DNA of 64,000 bases from Streptomyces aureoverticillatus (GCF_014649395.1 NZ_BMSY01000011.1:62001-126000), one strand, 5' to 3'. Counted from the first letter of the stretch, positions 27,024 to 35,629 are shown. The notes: generated by a model from the letters alone, not told the origin. Translations and numbers: made by a program.

Positions 27024-28466
27024 GTGACTGCTGCGCCTGCAAAGCCCCGTATCCCGAACGTCCTCGCCGGGCGTTATGCCTCCACCGAGCTCGCCACGCT
27101 CTGGTCGCCCGAGCAGAAGGTGAAGCTGGAGCGCCGCCTCTGGCTCGCCGTCCTGCGGGCGCAGAAGGATCTCGGCATCGATGTGCCGGACGCCGCGATC
27201 GCCGACTACGAGCGCGTGCTCGACCAGGTCGACCTGGCCTCCATCGCCGAGCGCGAGAAGGTCACCCGCCACGACGTGAAGGCCCGCATCGAGGAGTTCA
27301 ACGCCCTCGCCGGTCACGAACACGTCCACAAGGGCATGACCTCCCGCGACCTGACCGAGAACGTGGAGCAGCTCCAGGTCCGGCTGTCCCTGGAACTGGT
27401 CCGTTCCCGCACCGTCGCCGTCCTGGCCCGCCTCGGCCGGCTCGCCGGTGAGTACGCCGAGCTGGTCATGGCCGGTCGCTCCCACAACGTCGCCGCGCAG
27501 GCCACCACCCTCGGCAAGCGTTTCGCCACCGCCGCCGACGAACTCCTCGTGGCCTACCGCCGCCTGGACGACCTCCTCGGCCGCTACCCGCTGCGTGGCA
27601 TCAAGGGTCCCGTCGGCACCGCCCAGGACATGCTGGACCTGCTCGGCGGCGACGCCGACAAGCTCACCGAGCTGGAGGGCCGCATCGCCACCCACCTCGG
27701 CTTCGACCGCGCCTTCACCTCCGTCGGCCAGGTCTACCCGCGCTCCCTCGACTACGAGGTCGTGACGGCGCTCGTGCAGCTCGCCGCCGCGCCCTCCTCC
27801 CTGGCCAAGACGATCCGCCTGATGGCCGGACACGAACTGGTCACCGAGGGCTTCAAGCCGGGCCAGGTCGGCTCCTCCGCGATGCCGCACAAGATGAACA
27901 CCCGCTCCTGCGAGCGCGTCAACGGCCTGACCGTCATCCTGCGCGGCTACGCCTCGATGACCGCCGAGCTGGCCGGCGACCAGTGGAACGAGGGCGACGT
28001 CTCCTGCTCCGTCGTGCGCCGTGTGGCCCTGCCCGACGCGTTCTTCGCCCTGGACGGTCTGCTGGAGACCTTCCTGACGGTCCTCGACGAGTTCGGCGCG
28101 TTCCCGGCCGTCGTCGCCCGTGAGCTGGACCGCTATCTGCCGTTCCTCGCCACGACCAAGGTGCTCATGGCGTCGGTGCGGGCCGGTGTCGGCCGTGAGG
28201 AGGCCCACGAGGCCATCAAGGAGAACGCTGTCGCATCCGCGCTGGCCATGCGCGAGCAGGGCGCCGAGCGCAACGAGCTCCTGGACAAGCTGGCCGCCGA
28301 CTCCCGCATCCCGCTGGACCGTGCCCAGCTCGACGCGCTGATGGCCGACAAGCTGTCGTTCACCGGCGCCGCGAGCGACCAGGTCGCCGCGGTCGTCGCC
28401 CAGATCGAGGCGGTCCTCAAGGAGCACCCCGAGGCGGCGGCGTATACGCCTGGCGCCATTCTCTGA
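27024..28466 (+). CDS. purB: Adenylosuccinate lyase
   Basis: A protein of 480 aa, full length. It cleaves SAICAR to AICAR plus fumarate and adenylosuccinate to AMP plus fumarate. The fumarase-superfamily signature GSSAMPHKMNTR is at ~283-294, with HEHVHKGMTSRDLTENVEQL near residue 100 and AGRSHNVAAQATTLGKRFA around 150. The GTG start is used without an RBS (see the -10 element). It is not clustered with other pur genes here. Confidence 0.95.
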   Translation: MTAAPAKPRIPNVLAGRYASTELATLWSPEQKVKLERRLWLAVLRAQKDLGIDVPDAAIADYERVLDQVDLASIAEREKVTRHDVKARIEEFNALAGHEHVHKGMTSRDLTENVEQLQVRLSLELVRSRTVAVLARLGRLAGEYAELVMAGRSHNVAAQATTLGKRFATAADELLVAYRRLDDLLGRYPLRGIKGPVGTAQDMLDLLGGDADKLTELEGRIATHLGFDRAFTSVGQVYPRSLDYEVVTALVQLAAAPSSLAKTIRLMAGHELVTEGFKPGQVGSSAMPHKMNTRSCERVNGLTVILRGYASMTAELAGDQWNEGDVSCSVVRRVALPDAFFALDGLLETFLTVLDEFGAFPAVVARELDRYLPFLATTKVLMASVRAGVGREEAHEAIKENAVASALAMREQGAERNELLDKLAADSRIPLDRAQLDALMADKLSFTGAASDQVAAVVAQIEAVLKEHPEAAAYTPGAIL

Positions 28467-28575
28467 GGTCTCGCTCGCTCCCGGGGCCGCCGTCATCGGC
28501 ACGGATCCGGGCGGCTCGGGCGGGTCCCCGGGGCTCGACCTCGGTGAGGCGGGCCGTGGCTCGGGCGTGGGAGCG

Positions 28576-29343
28576 CTAGCTCCTCGCCCGGTGTGAGCCG
28601 CGGCCCGCCTTGCGTATGCGGACCGCCACGAACGCCACGACGGCCAGGGCGACCACACCGAGGACCGCTTTGGAGTACAGGCCGACGGCGTCGGTGACCT
28701 CGTGCCAGCGGCTGCCCAGTCCGTAGCCGAGGAGCACGAACACGCTGTTCCACAGCAGGCTGCCCAAGGTCGTCAGGCCCAGGAACACGGGGAGTGGCAT
28801 GCGCTCGATGCCCGCCGGTATCGAGATCATGCTGCGGAAGATCGGGATCATGCGGCCGAAGAACACGGCCTTGGTTCCGTGTCGGGCGAACCAGTTCTCC
28901 GTCTTCTCTATGTCCGCCGTCTTCACCAGCGGAAGGCGCGCGGCGATGGCGACGGTGCGGTCACGGCCGAGCAGCGCGCCGACCCAGTACAGCGCGAGGG
29001 CCCCGACGACCGAGCCGACCGTGGTCCACAGCAGGGCCGACAGCAGGCTGAACTTGCCCTGGCTTGCGGCGAAGCCGGCGAGCGGCAGGATCACCTCGCT
29101 GGGCAGCGGAGGGAACAGGTTCTCCAGCGCGATCGCCGCGCCGGCGCCGAGCGCGCCGAGCGAGTCCATGAGGTCGGCGGCCCACCCCGCTATACCGCCC
29201 GCGGGGGCGTCGGCGGGCGCGGCCGCGAACACGACGGACTGGACGGACCGCACGGACTCCGCGGCCGTCACGGACGCGGAGGTTGCGGCTGCCGCGACGG
29301 GCTCGCTCGCGGCGGCAAGGCTGTGATCAGCGATGAGAATCAT
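28576..29343 (-). CDS. DedA-family membrane protein
   Basis: A protein of 255 aa. The DedA core starts ALENLFPPLPSEVILPLAGF (around residues 72-91) and includes the conserved GRMIPIFRSMISIPAGIERM, the re-entrant loop with Arg and Pro. There are about five membrane segments. The N-terminal ~55 residues are Ala/Ser/Val-rich and may be a disordered or signal-like extension. DedA proteins are linked to undecaprenyl-phosphate or phospholipid flipping and proton-motive-force homeostasis. It is divergent from the two-component genes. Confidence 0.9.
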   Translation of the reverse strand: MILIADHSLAAASEPVAAAATSASVTAAESVRSVQSVVFAAAPADAPAGGIAGWAADLMDSLGALGAGAAIALENLFPPLPSEVILPLAGFAASQGKFSLLSALLWTTVGSVVGALALYWVGALLGRDRTVAIAARLPLVKTADIEKTENWFARHGTKAVFFGRMIPIFRSMISIPAGIERMPLPVFLGLTTLGSLLWNSVFVLLGYGLGSRWHEVTDAVGLYSKAVLGVVALAVVAFVAVRIRKAGRGSHRARS

Positions 29344-29386
29344 GTCTTCGACGGTACGAACCCGCAGGCCACGGCGGTATGAGGGC

Positions 29387-29470
29387 CGCCGCAGAGTTCC
29401 GCTGCGGACCGCCGCAGGCCGGGCCTGCGGTCGACCGCAGGCAGCTTTGCGGTTTTCCGCAGTCCGCCGC
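29387..29470. promoter_or_regulatory. CCGCAG/CTGCGG-rich divergent promoter region
   Basis: Between dedA and the histidine kinase, CCGCAG or its complement CTGCGG occurs about eight times within ~80 bp in both orientations. Repeated half-sites in a divergent promoter beside a two-component system suggest response-regulator binding. Confidence 0.4.
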
Positions 29471-29498
29471 GCGCACCGCTCGGCTAGCTTGATTGATC

Positions 29499-30650
29499 AT
29501 GCGAAACTTTCTCGCCCGCCGACTGCGCGTCGCCGCCGGGGTCCTGCTCGGATTCCTCAGCGCCATCGCCGAGTTGGTCATGACGCTCGTGTCCGGGCTG
29601 TGGCTGCTCGCCACCCTCGGACGCTCCGCCGACGCCAGCCGCGGCGAGCCCCGGATACTGGCCGCCGCCCGCTGGTGGTCCGAGCTGCAGCGGCGCCGAA
29701 TGGCCCTCTGCTACGACACGGGCACAGCCGAGATGACCGCACCGCTGACCGGCATGCCCGCCCTCGCCTATGTCTCCACCCGCTGGACGGTGGGGATGCT
29801 GGGCGGCGTGGTGCTGCTGGCCGCGGCCATCGGCGCGGGTTATGCGTCGCTGCTGGTGTGGGGCTGGTTCCTGGTCGACCTCGGCCGCTGGCCGGTGACC
29901 ATGGGGCTCTCCGGGCTCGCCGGCCTCTTCCTGCTCTTCCTGTGCATACAGGGCGTGCACGCCGTGGCGCTGATGGACGAGCAGTTGGCCCGCCACTTCC
30001 TCAGCCCCGGCGACCGCCAGAGTCTGCAGCGTCGCATCGGTGAGCTGGCGAAGAGCCGGGCCGGAGTCGTGGAAGCCGTGCACGACGAGCGACGCCGCAT
30101 CGAGCGGGACCTGCACGACGGCGTCCAGCAGCGCCTGGTCGCGCTCGGCATGCTGCTCGGCCGGGCCCGCCGCGCCCCCGACCCCGGCAAGTCGGCGGAG
30201 CTGCTCCGCCAGGCTCACGAGGAGTCGCAGCAGGCCTTGAAGGAGCTGCGGGACGTCGCGTGGCGCGTATATCCGGCGGCGCTGGACGAGGGCGGCCTCG
30301 CCGCCGCCCTGGAGTCGGTCGCCGAGCGAGCCGCGATACCCGTGCGACTCGCCTGCGACCTGCGGGACACACCCCCGCCGACGGCGCAGGCAGTCGCGTA
30401 CTTCGTAGCCGCCGAAGCCGTGACGAACGCGGTCAAGCACTCCGGTGCCGGCCACGTCACGGTGCGGGCCGACCGCGCGGGCGCGCTGCTGCGGCTGGCC
30501 GTCGAGGACGACGGCTGCGGCGGCGCCGACCCGAACGGGAGCGGGCTGCTCGGCCTGAGCCGCAGGGTCGCGGCGCTCGACGGTAAGTTGACGGTGGCCA
30601 GTCCGGCCGGAGGTCCCACCGTCATCACCGCGGAGTTGCCATGCGCGTAA
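29499..30650 (+). CDS. NarL-type sensor histidine kinase
   Basis: A protein of 383 aa. There are two pairs of membrane helices, ~9-40 and 98-152 (a duplicated hydrophobic sensor). The HisKA_3 dimerisation helix is ERDLHDGVQQRLVALGMLLG with phospho-acceptor His at ~206. The ATPase domain has EAVTNAVKHS (N-box) and GLLGLSRRVAAL (G-box). ATG 29499 is chosen over TTG 29493. Its 3' end overlaps the response regulator gene by 10 bp, so the pair is coupled. The signal is unknown. Confidence 0.92.
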   Translation: MRNFLARRLRVAAGVLLGFLSAIAELVMTLVSGLWLLATLGRSADASRGEPRILAAARWWSELQRRRMALCYDTGTAEMTAPLTGMPALAYVSTRWTVGMLGGVVLLAAAIGAGYASLLVWGWFLVDLGRWPVTMGLSGLAGLFLLFLCIQGVHAVALMDEQLARHFLSPGDRQSLQRRIGELAKSRAGVVEAVHDERRRIERDLHDGVQQRLVALGMLLGRARRAPDPGKSAELLRQAHEESQQALKELRDVAWRVYPAALDEGGLAAALESVAERAAIPVRLACDLRDTPPPTAQAVAYFVAAEAVTNAVKHSGAGHVTVRADRAGALLRLAVEDDGCGGADPNGSGLLGLSRRVAALDGKLTVASPAGGPTVITAELPCA

Positions 30651-31285
30651 TGCTCGCTGACGACTCGACGTTGCTGCGCGAGGGCCTGGCCCGGCTCCTC
30701 GCCGACGAGGGACACGAGGTGACGGCGTCCGTAGGGGACGCGCAGGCCCTGCTCGAAGCGATCGCCACCGACCCGCCGGACGCCGCCGTCGTGGATGTGC
30801 GGATGCCGCCGACGCACACCGACGAGGGACTGCGGGCCGCCCTGGAGATCCGCCGGACCTGGCCGGACACGGGCGTCCTGGTCCTCTCGCAGTACGTCGA
30901 ACGGCGTTACGCCACCGATCTGTTGACCACAGCCACGGAAGGGGTGGGCTATCTCCTCAAGGACCGCGTCGTCCAGGTCGACGAGTTCCTGGACGCGCTC
31001 GACCGCGTCGGTGCGGGCCGGACCGCCTTCGACCCGGAGGTCGTGCGCCAGTTGCTGACGTTGAGCAGCCAGGTGGATCCGCTGCAGCGGCTGACCGACC
31101 GTGAGCGCGAGGTGCTCGCCAAGATGGCGCAGGGGCATACGAACGCGGCCATCGCGGAGCAACTGCACGTGTCGCAGAGCGCCGTGGAGAAGTACGTCAA
31201 CGCGATCTTCGACAAGCTGGAGCTGACCGGGGTCAGCGGCTACAGCCGCCGGGTGCTGGCGATCCTGCGCTTTCTCGGCTCGTGA
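30641..31285 (+). CDS. NarL/LuxR-family response regulator
   Basis: A protein of 214 aa. Receiver with phospho-acceptor D52 (VVDVRMPPTHTDEG, with the extended loop typical of this actinobacterial group), acidic pair A-D-D at 6-8, and LLKDR with the conserved Lys. LuxR helix-turn-helix near residues 149-205: LTDREREVLAKMAQGHTNAA IAEQLHVSQSAVEKYVNAIF. Partner of the overlapping kinase. It may bind the CCGCAG repeats upstream of the operon. Confidence 0.93.
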   Translation: MRVMLADDSTLLREGLARLLADEGHEVTASVGDAQALLEAIATDPPDAAVVDVRMPPTHTDEGLRAALEIRRTWPDTGVLVLSQYVERRYATDLLTTATEGVGYLLKDRVVQVDEFLDALDRVGAGRTAFDPEVVRQLLTLSSQVDPLQRLTDREREVLAKMAQGHTNAAIAEQLHVSQSAVEKYVNAIFDKLELTGVSGYSRRVLAILRFLGS

Positions 31286-31358
31286 CGCCGACGGAGGGGG
31301 CGTGCCGCCGCGCCGCCGTCCGGCCTTGAGAGCGCAGGACCGCGTCTGGGGAGGGGGC

Positions 31359-31412
31359 GTCTGCCGGAAGACGGCTGTCTGTCAGAAGACGGCTGTCTGT
31401 CAGAAGACGGCT
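31359..31412. repeat. 18-bp tandem repeat, 3 copies
   Basis: Three adjacent units of GTCTGTCAGAAGACGGCT; the first differs at two bases. It lies in the 260-bp gap between the response regulator and lysA, where I see no gene. Confidence 0.9.
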
Positions 31413-31483
31413 GTCGGAGGTCCCTGGCAGGGATGTAGCAGGCTCGTGGCAGGGGCCTCGGAGGTCCCTGGCAGGGACGGTCC

Positions 31484-31522
31484 GAGGCCCCTGTCAGAGG
31501 CCCCTGTCAGAGGCCCCTGTCG
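31484..31522. repeat. 13-bp tandem repeat, 3 copies
   Basis: Three adjacent units of GAGGCCCCTGTCA; the third ends in G. An 18-bp sequence GGAGGTCCCTGGCAGGGA occurs twice just before it. It lies 23 bp from the lysA stop codon, so it may act as a terminator region. Confidence 0.9.
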
Positions 31523-31545
31523 GAGATCGTCGCTGCGGAAGGCGG

Positions 31546-32916
31546 CTAGAGGCCGACGTCGCGGCTGCGGAAGTCCTCCAGGGACTCGCGTCGTACGAGG
31601 AGTCGGGCGTGGCCGTCGGAGACGGCGATCACCGGCGGGCGTCCGACGAGGTTGTAACCGGAGGCCATTGACAGGTGATAGGCACCGGCGACGGGGACGG
31701 CAAGGAGGTCGCCGGGGTGGGTGTCGGAAGGGAGGGGGATGTCGGAGGCGAGCACGTCGCCCGCCTCGCAGTGCCGTCCGACGACGGTCACGGGTACGGG
31801 CGCGGCGGTGGAGCGGCGACCGATGAGACGCGGCAGGTAGCGCACGCCGTAGAGCGCGGGGCGCGGGTTGTCGCTCATGCCGCCGTCGACGGCGACGAAG
31901 GTGCGGTCGCTGGTGCGCTTGACGGACAGGACGCGGTAGAGGGCGATGCCCGCCGGGCCGGCGATGGCGCGCCCGGGTTCGACGATCAGGCGGGGCACGG
32001 CGAGGCCTGCGGCGGCGCAGCTCTCGGCGAGTTCCGCGCGTACCTTGCGGGCCAGGGTGGTGATGGCGAGGGCGTCCTCGCCCGGGCGGTAGGCGATGCC
32101 GTGGCCGCCGCCGAGATCCAGTTCGGGGAGGGTGATGCCGTGGTGGTCCTTGATGCGTGCCATCAGGCCGACGAGGCGGCGGACGGCGCACAGGTACGGC
32201 TTGTCGGTGGTGATCTGGGAGCCCAGGTGGCAGTGCAGGCCGACGAGTTCGAGGCCGGGCTGGTCGAGGATGCGGGCGATGGCGTGCTGCGCGGAGCCGT
32301 CGGTGATGGACAGGCCGAACTTCTGGTCCTCGGTGCCCGTCTGGATCTTGCTGTGTCCGCCCGCGGCGATGCCGGGGACGACCCGGACGAGGACCTTCTG
32401 GCGGCTGCCGGGCGGCACGGCGGCGGCCAGCCGGGCGATCTCGGAGGCGCTGTCGATGACGATGCGCCCGACGCCGAGCCGCAGGGCGGAGCGCAGGTCG
32501 TCGGGGCTCTTGGCGTTGCCGTGCAGGACGATGCGGGAGGCGGGGAAGCCGGTGGTGACGGCGAGTTCGAGTTCGCCGGCGGAGCAGACGTCGAGGCCCA
32601 GGCCCTCCTCCTCGACCCAGTGCGCCATGGCGCGGCAGAGGAACGCCTTGGCCGCGTACAGGACGTCGGTCTCGGGGAAGGCGTGCAGGTAGGTGCGGCA
32701 GCGCTCGCGGACCTCGGCCTCGTCGAGGAGGTAGGCCGGGGTGCCGAAGCGTTCGGCGATCTCGGTGAGCGGCACACCGCCGACGGCCAGGTCGCCGTGG
32801 GCGAGCCGCGTGGTGGAGTGGGGCCACACGGTCAGGTCGTCGGGGGCGTCCAGGGGTGGGGCGCCGACGGGGGCCGTGGCGTGGCCGGATGTCGCGGGAA
32901 TGTCCGCAAGGGTCAT
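31546..32916 (-). CDS. lysA: Diaminopimelate decarboxylase (lysA paralogue)
   Basis: A protein of 456 aa from ATG 32916 (GAGAAG 6 nt upstream; GTG 32949 possible). Fold-type III PLP decarboxylase that converts meso-diaminopimelate to lysine. PLP-lysine is K90 in VLYAAKAFLCRAMA; HCHLGSQI, ELDLGGGHGIAY and EPGRAIAGPAG are the phosphate- and substrate-site motifs; the C-terminal Cys motif is GRHCEAGDVLA. All catalytic residues are present. The gene is not next to argS/hom/thr, the usual place for lysA in Streptomyces. It is co-directional with a SAV_915 protein, so it may be a second copy with a specialised role. Confidence 0.88.
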   Translation of the reverse strand: MTLADIPATSGHATAPVGAPPLDAPDDLTVWPHSTTRLAHGDLAVGGVPLTEIAERFGTPAYLLDEAEVRERCRTYLHAFPETDVLYAAKAFLCRAMAHWVEEEGLGLDVCSAGELELAVTTGFPASRIVLHGNAKSPDDLRSALRLGVGRIVIDSASEIARLAAAVPPGSRQKVLVRVVPGIAAGGHSKIQTGTEDQKFGLSITDGSAQHAIARILDQPGLELVGLHCHLGSQITTDKPYLCAVRRLVGLMARIKDHHGITLPELDLGGGHGIAYRPGEDALAITTLARKVRAELAESCAAAGLAVPRLIVEPGRAIAGPAGIALYRVLSVKRTSDRTFVAVDGGMSDNPRPALYGVRYLPRLIGRRSTAAPVPVTVVGRHCEAGDVLASDIPLPSDTHPGDLLAVPVAGAYHLSMASGYNLVGRPPVIAVSDGHARLLVRRESLEDFRSRDVGL

Positions 32917-32967
32917 GGCAAGCTTCTCTTTTCGCCTCGTCGTCTTCACGTGGTCCTCGTCTCGAGC

Positions 32968-33026
32968 GCCGGGTTCAGCCGTTCCGGGCGGCTTCAGCCG
33001 TTCCCGGCGGCTTCAGCCGATACCGG
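32968..33026. repeat. 19-bp tandem repeat, about 3 copies
   Basis: Units CGGCTTCAGCCGTTCCGGG / CGGCTTCAGCCGTTCCCGG / CGGCTTCAGCCGATACCGG, running into the stop codon of the SAV_915 gene. They separate it from lysA. Confidence 0.75.
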
Positions 33027-33438
33027 CGGTCAGGGCGCCCACGAGCGCCGCCGCTCCGGTGACGCGCGGCGTGCCCACGGTCTGTGGCTCCCGGTCCCGC
33101 CGGCGGGAGGTGCGCCGGGTGGTGCCGGCGGCAGCGGCTGGGGGCCGGGGTGCGGTCGGCATGAGGCGCGGGTCGACCGTTACGCGGGCGACGCCCAGCG
33201 GTTCGGTGAGGGCGCGCAGTGCCGGTTCCGAGAGCCGGATCCAGGGCTGCCGGGCGCCGAGTTCGTCGGTGAGGCGCCGCGAGGTGGTGAAGGCGACGGC
33301 GGTGCGGCCGCCGAAGGGGGTGCGGAACAGGCGGGCGACACAGCCCGCGGGTCCCGGCCGGACGGGAACGAACAGGGGTCCGGCCGGGCCCCGTTCGGAA
33401 GGCTCGGGGTCTTCTCCGCACACCATCTGCTGGGTCAT
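33013..33438 (-). CDS. SAV_915 family protein
   Basis: A protein of 141 aa. The core RGPAGPLFVPVRPGPAGCVA RLFRTPFGGRTAVAFTT, then PWIRLSEPALRALTEPLGV and LTVDP-like VTVDPRL, is the SAV_915 family pattern, related to SseB N-terminal folds. The C-terminal ~45 residues are Arg/Pro-rich. AAGGAGG lies just before the ATG. It precedes lysA in the same direction. Function unknown. Confidence 0.8.
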   Translation of the reverse strand: MTQQMVCGEDPEPSERGPAGPLFVPVRPGPAGCVARLFRTPFGGRTAVAFTTSRRLTDELGARQPWIRLSEPALRALTEPLGVARVTVDPRLMPTAPRPPAAAAGTTRRTSRRRDREPQTVGTPRVTGAAALVGALTAGIG

Positions 33439-33848
33439 GGGGTTCCTCCTTGAGATGCCTTGGCGGGCCCTCGTCGGGTCGGGCGGTCGCCAGGGTGCCG
33501 GTGACGCGCGGGCGAGCACCGGGCACACAGTGACGTTATGCCCGGCACAGGGTGTCAACCGACGGTCCATGACGAGCCGTTGACGGAGATGAGGCGCACG
33601 CTGACACTCTGCTGACGCGCGGCCCGGCTCACGGACCCGGACGAGTGAGAGCGCGTACAGACGACGGGGAGGTCGGGCGCGGACGACGGGTGAGGGCGTG
33701 TGCGACGCCGCATGAGGGCACGTACGCAGGGCGGAGGGGACGTACGCGGGGCGGAGGGCAGGTACGCAGAGCGGAAGGGGACGTACGCAGGGCGAACGAA
33801 GACACGCGGACGACGAGTGCGGACACGGCGGACGACGAGCGAGGTCAC
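33439..33848. other. 410-bp intergenic region between divergent SAV_915 and EEP genes
   Basis: There is no convincing gene here. The SAV_915 proximal half presumably holds the minus-strand promoter. The EEP-proximal half carries four 20-21-bp tandem repeats (33720-33800). The plus frame open through this stretch is Arg/Gly-rich and lacks similarity, so it is treated as non-coding. Confidence 0.6.
33720..33800 (+). repeat. 20-21-bp tandem repeat, 4 copies
   Basis: Four units with core ACGTACGCAGGGCGGAGGGG. It lies 49 bp upstream of the EEP nuclease start, so it spans or flanks its promoter. Confidence 0.85.
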
Positions 33849-34691
33849 GTGCGGATACTGACGTGGAACGTGTGGGGCCGGTTCGGCCCCTGGGAGCAGC
33901 GGCGGAAGGCGATCCTCGCGGTGCTCCGCGAGCTGCGGCCGGACGTCGTGGGCCTGCAGGAGGTCTGGGAGAAGGACGGCGAGAACCTCGCGGAATGGCT
34001 CGCCGACGAGTTGGGGCTGCACTGGACGTGGGAGCCGACACGGGCCCCGCAGTGGTGGCAGCGCCGGATCGGCGATCCGGCCGTGGGCTTCGGTAACGCG
34101 GTCCTCAGCCGCTGGCCGGTGGCGGACCGGGCCGTGGCGCAGTTGCCGCCGCTCGACGAGACGGCTGACGACGGCCGCCTCGTGCTGTACGCGCGGCTGG
34201 CCGCGCCCGGCCAGGACGTGCCGTTCTTCACCACGCACCTGTCGTCCCCGCCGTCCGCCTCGGCGGTGCGGTGCGCCCAGGTCGCGGCGCTCGCCGCGTT
34301 CGTCGCCGAGCGCCGGGCCGCCACCGGCACCGCGTTCCCGCCCGTCGTCACCGGGGACTTCAACGCCGTGCCGGACTCGGACGAGATCCGGCTCCTGGGC
34401 GGGTACCGTACGGCGCCCGCCGTACCGGGCCAGGTGCTCCTGGACGCCTGGGAGTACGCCGAGCCGGGCGCCGCGTCCGCCACCTGGGACGCGGCGAACC
34501 CGTATGTGGCGCCGACGCACGACCCGAGCTGCCGGATCGACTACGTCCACGTCGGGCCGTGCGGACCGGGCGGCCTGGGGGCGGTGCGCTCGGTACGGCG
34601 CGCGGGCGACGGGCCCGTCGACGGCGTCTGGCCGTCGGACCACGCGGCGGTCGTCGCGGACCTGGCGGTCCCGGACGCGACCGCCCGCTGA
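33849..34691 (+). CDS. Endonuclease/exonuclease/phosphatase (EEP) family protein
   Basis: A protein of 280 aa from GTG 33849 (GAGG 4 nt upstream). EEP motifs: LTWNVWGRFG (Asn metal ligand), VVGLQEVW (Glu), TTHLSSPPS (His), VVTGDFNAVPDSDEI (Asp/Asn), RIDYVHVGP, and the C-terminal catalytic pair SDHAAVVADL. There is no signal peptide. Possible substrates are phosphodiesters or inositol phosphates; sequence does not tell. The longer frame upstream is repeat-derived. Confidence 0.9.
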   Translation: MRILTWNVWGRFGPWEQRRKAILAVLRELRPDVVGLQEVWEKDGENLAEWLADELGLHWTWEPTRAPQWWQRRIGDPAVGFGNAVLSRWPVADRAVAQLPPLDETADDGRLVLYARLAAPGQDVPFFTTHLSSPPSASAVRCAQVAALAAFVAERRAATGTAFPPVVTGDFNAVPDSDEIRLLGGYRTAPAVPGQVLLDAWEYAEPGAASATWDAANPYVAPTHDPSCRIDYVHVGPCGPGGLGAVRSVRRAGDGPVDGVWPSDHAAVVADLAVPDATAR

Positions 34692-34706
34692 CGGGTTCCG
34701 GCCCCC

Positions 34707-34765
34707 CCCTGCTCGGGCCCCCTTGCTCGGGCCCCCCTTGCTCGGACCCGCTTGCCCGGGCCCCC
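34707..34765. repeat. ~15-bp tandem repeat, 4 copies
   Basis: Degenerate units CCTTGCTCGGGCCCC between the convergent EEP nuclease and kdpE genes. GGGCCC is self-complementary, so it may help terminate both genes. Confidence 0.7.
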
Positions 34766-34802
34766 TCGCCCGCCCCTCTTGCCCGCCCCGCGCCGCGCCC
34801 CC

Positions 34803-35486
34803 TCACCCCTCGAACCGGTACCCCATCCCCGGCGCGGTGATCAGATGCCGCGGATGAGCCGGGTCGGGCTCCAGTTTGCGGCGGAGCTGGGCCATGTAGA
34901 CCCGCAGGTAGTTGGTCCGCGTGCTGTGCGTGGGCCCCCACACCTCGCCGAGGAGCTGCTGCTGGCTGACCAGGCGGCCGCGGTGGCGGACCAGGACCTC
35001 CAGGAGGTGCCACTCGGTGGGGGTGAGGCGCACGGCGCGCCCGTCCCGTAAGGCCTTCTTGGCGAGCAGGTCGAGGGTGAAGCCCTCGGTCTCGACGAGG
35101 GCCGTGGCCTCGTCGCGCTCCACGGAGCGGGTCCTGCGGGCCGCGGCCCGCAGCCGGGCGAGCAACTCGTCCATGCTGAAAGGTTTCGGGATGTAGTCGT
35201 CGGCGCCCGCGTCGAGCGCCGCGACCTTCTCGTCGGAGGCCTGGCGGGCGGACACGACGAGGATGGGCGCGCGGCTGAAGCGCCGCAGCCATCTGATCAC
35301 GTCGATGCCGTCCATGTCGGGCAGCCCGAGATCAAGGAGGACCACGTCCGGCGGACGTACCGACGCCAGACGCTGGGCCGTGCCCCCGTCGACCGCCGCG
35401 TCCACCTCGTACTTCCGCGCCTTGAGATTGATCTCCAGAGCCCGTACGAGCTGTGGGTCGTCCTCGACCACCAGCACCCGGGTCAT
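34803..35486 (-). CDS. kdpE: KdpE-like OmpR-family response regulator
   Basis: A protein of 227 aa. Receiver domain: phospho-acceptor D52 in LLDLGLPDMDGIDVI, acidic pair E8-D9, and KPFSMDELLARL with the conserved Lys. The winged helix has LTPTEWHLLEVLVRHRGRLV, RTNYLRVYMAQLRRKLE and LITAPGMGYRF, the KdpE-specific ending. AGGAGG upstream supports ATG 35486. Normally KdpE is paired with the sensor KdpD; no kdpD is present in this window. A kdpB gene lies divergently 738 bp away. Confidence 0.88.
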   Translation of the reverse strand: MTRVLVVEDDPQLVRALEINLKARKYEVDAAVDGGTAQRLASVRPPDVVLLDLGLPDMDGIDVIRWLRRFSRAPILVVSARQASDEKVAALDAGADDYIPKPFSMDELLARLRAAARRTRSVERDEATALVETEGFTLDLLAKKALRDGRAVRLTPTEWHLLEVLVRHRGRLVSQQQLLGEVWGPTHSTRTNYLRVYMAQLRRKLEPDPAHPRHLITAPGMGYRFEG

Positions 35487-35580
35487 CGGTGTGCCGCCTC
35501 CTGAAGGTGCGTGCGGGCCGGGCCCGCGATTCGTGCGCTCTTCTGAAGCAAAGCGCCCACCAGCGGATTCGCCGTCGTTC

Positions 35581-35629
35581 TTGACGTCTCTCATACGACA
35601 CTCGGGACGGCGTTGACGGCTCTCTTACG
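35581..35629. promoter_or_regulatory. Direct repeat pair upstream of kdpE
   Basis: TTGACGTCTCTCATACG (35581-35597) and TTGACGGCTCTCTTACG (35613-35629), 15/17 identical, start 32 bp apart, three helical turns. They lie 95-143 bp before the kdpE start. OmpR-type regulators bind direct repeats, so this is a candidate KdpE site. Confidence 0.5.

Noticed and set aside
25938..28658. Minus-strand frame of about 900 codons opposite the SDR and purB genes
   Set aside because: Antisense shadow; the plus-strand genes are conserved enzymes.
33645..33848. Longer start of the EEP nuclease gene
   Set aside because: The upstream frame is made of tandem repeats and Arg/Gly runs without an RBS; the EEP motif begins at GTG 33849.
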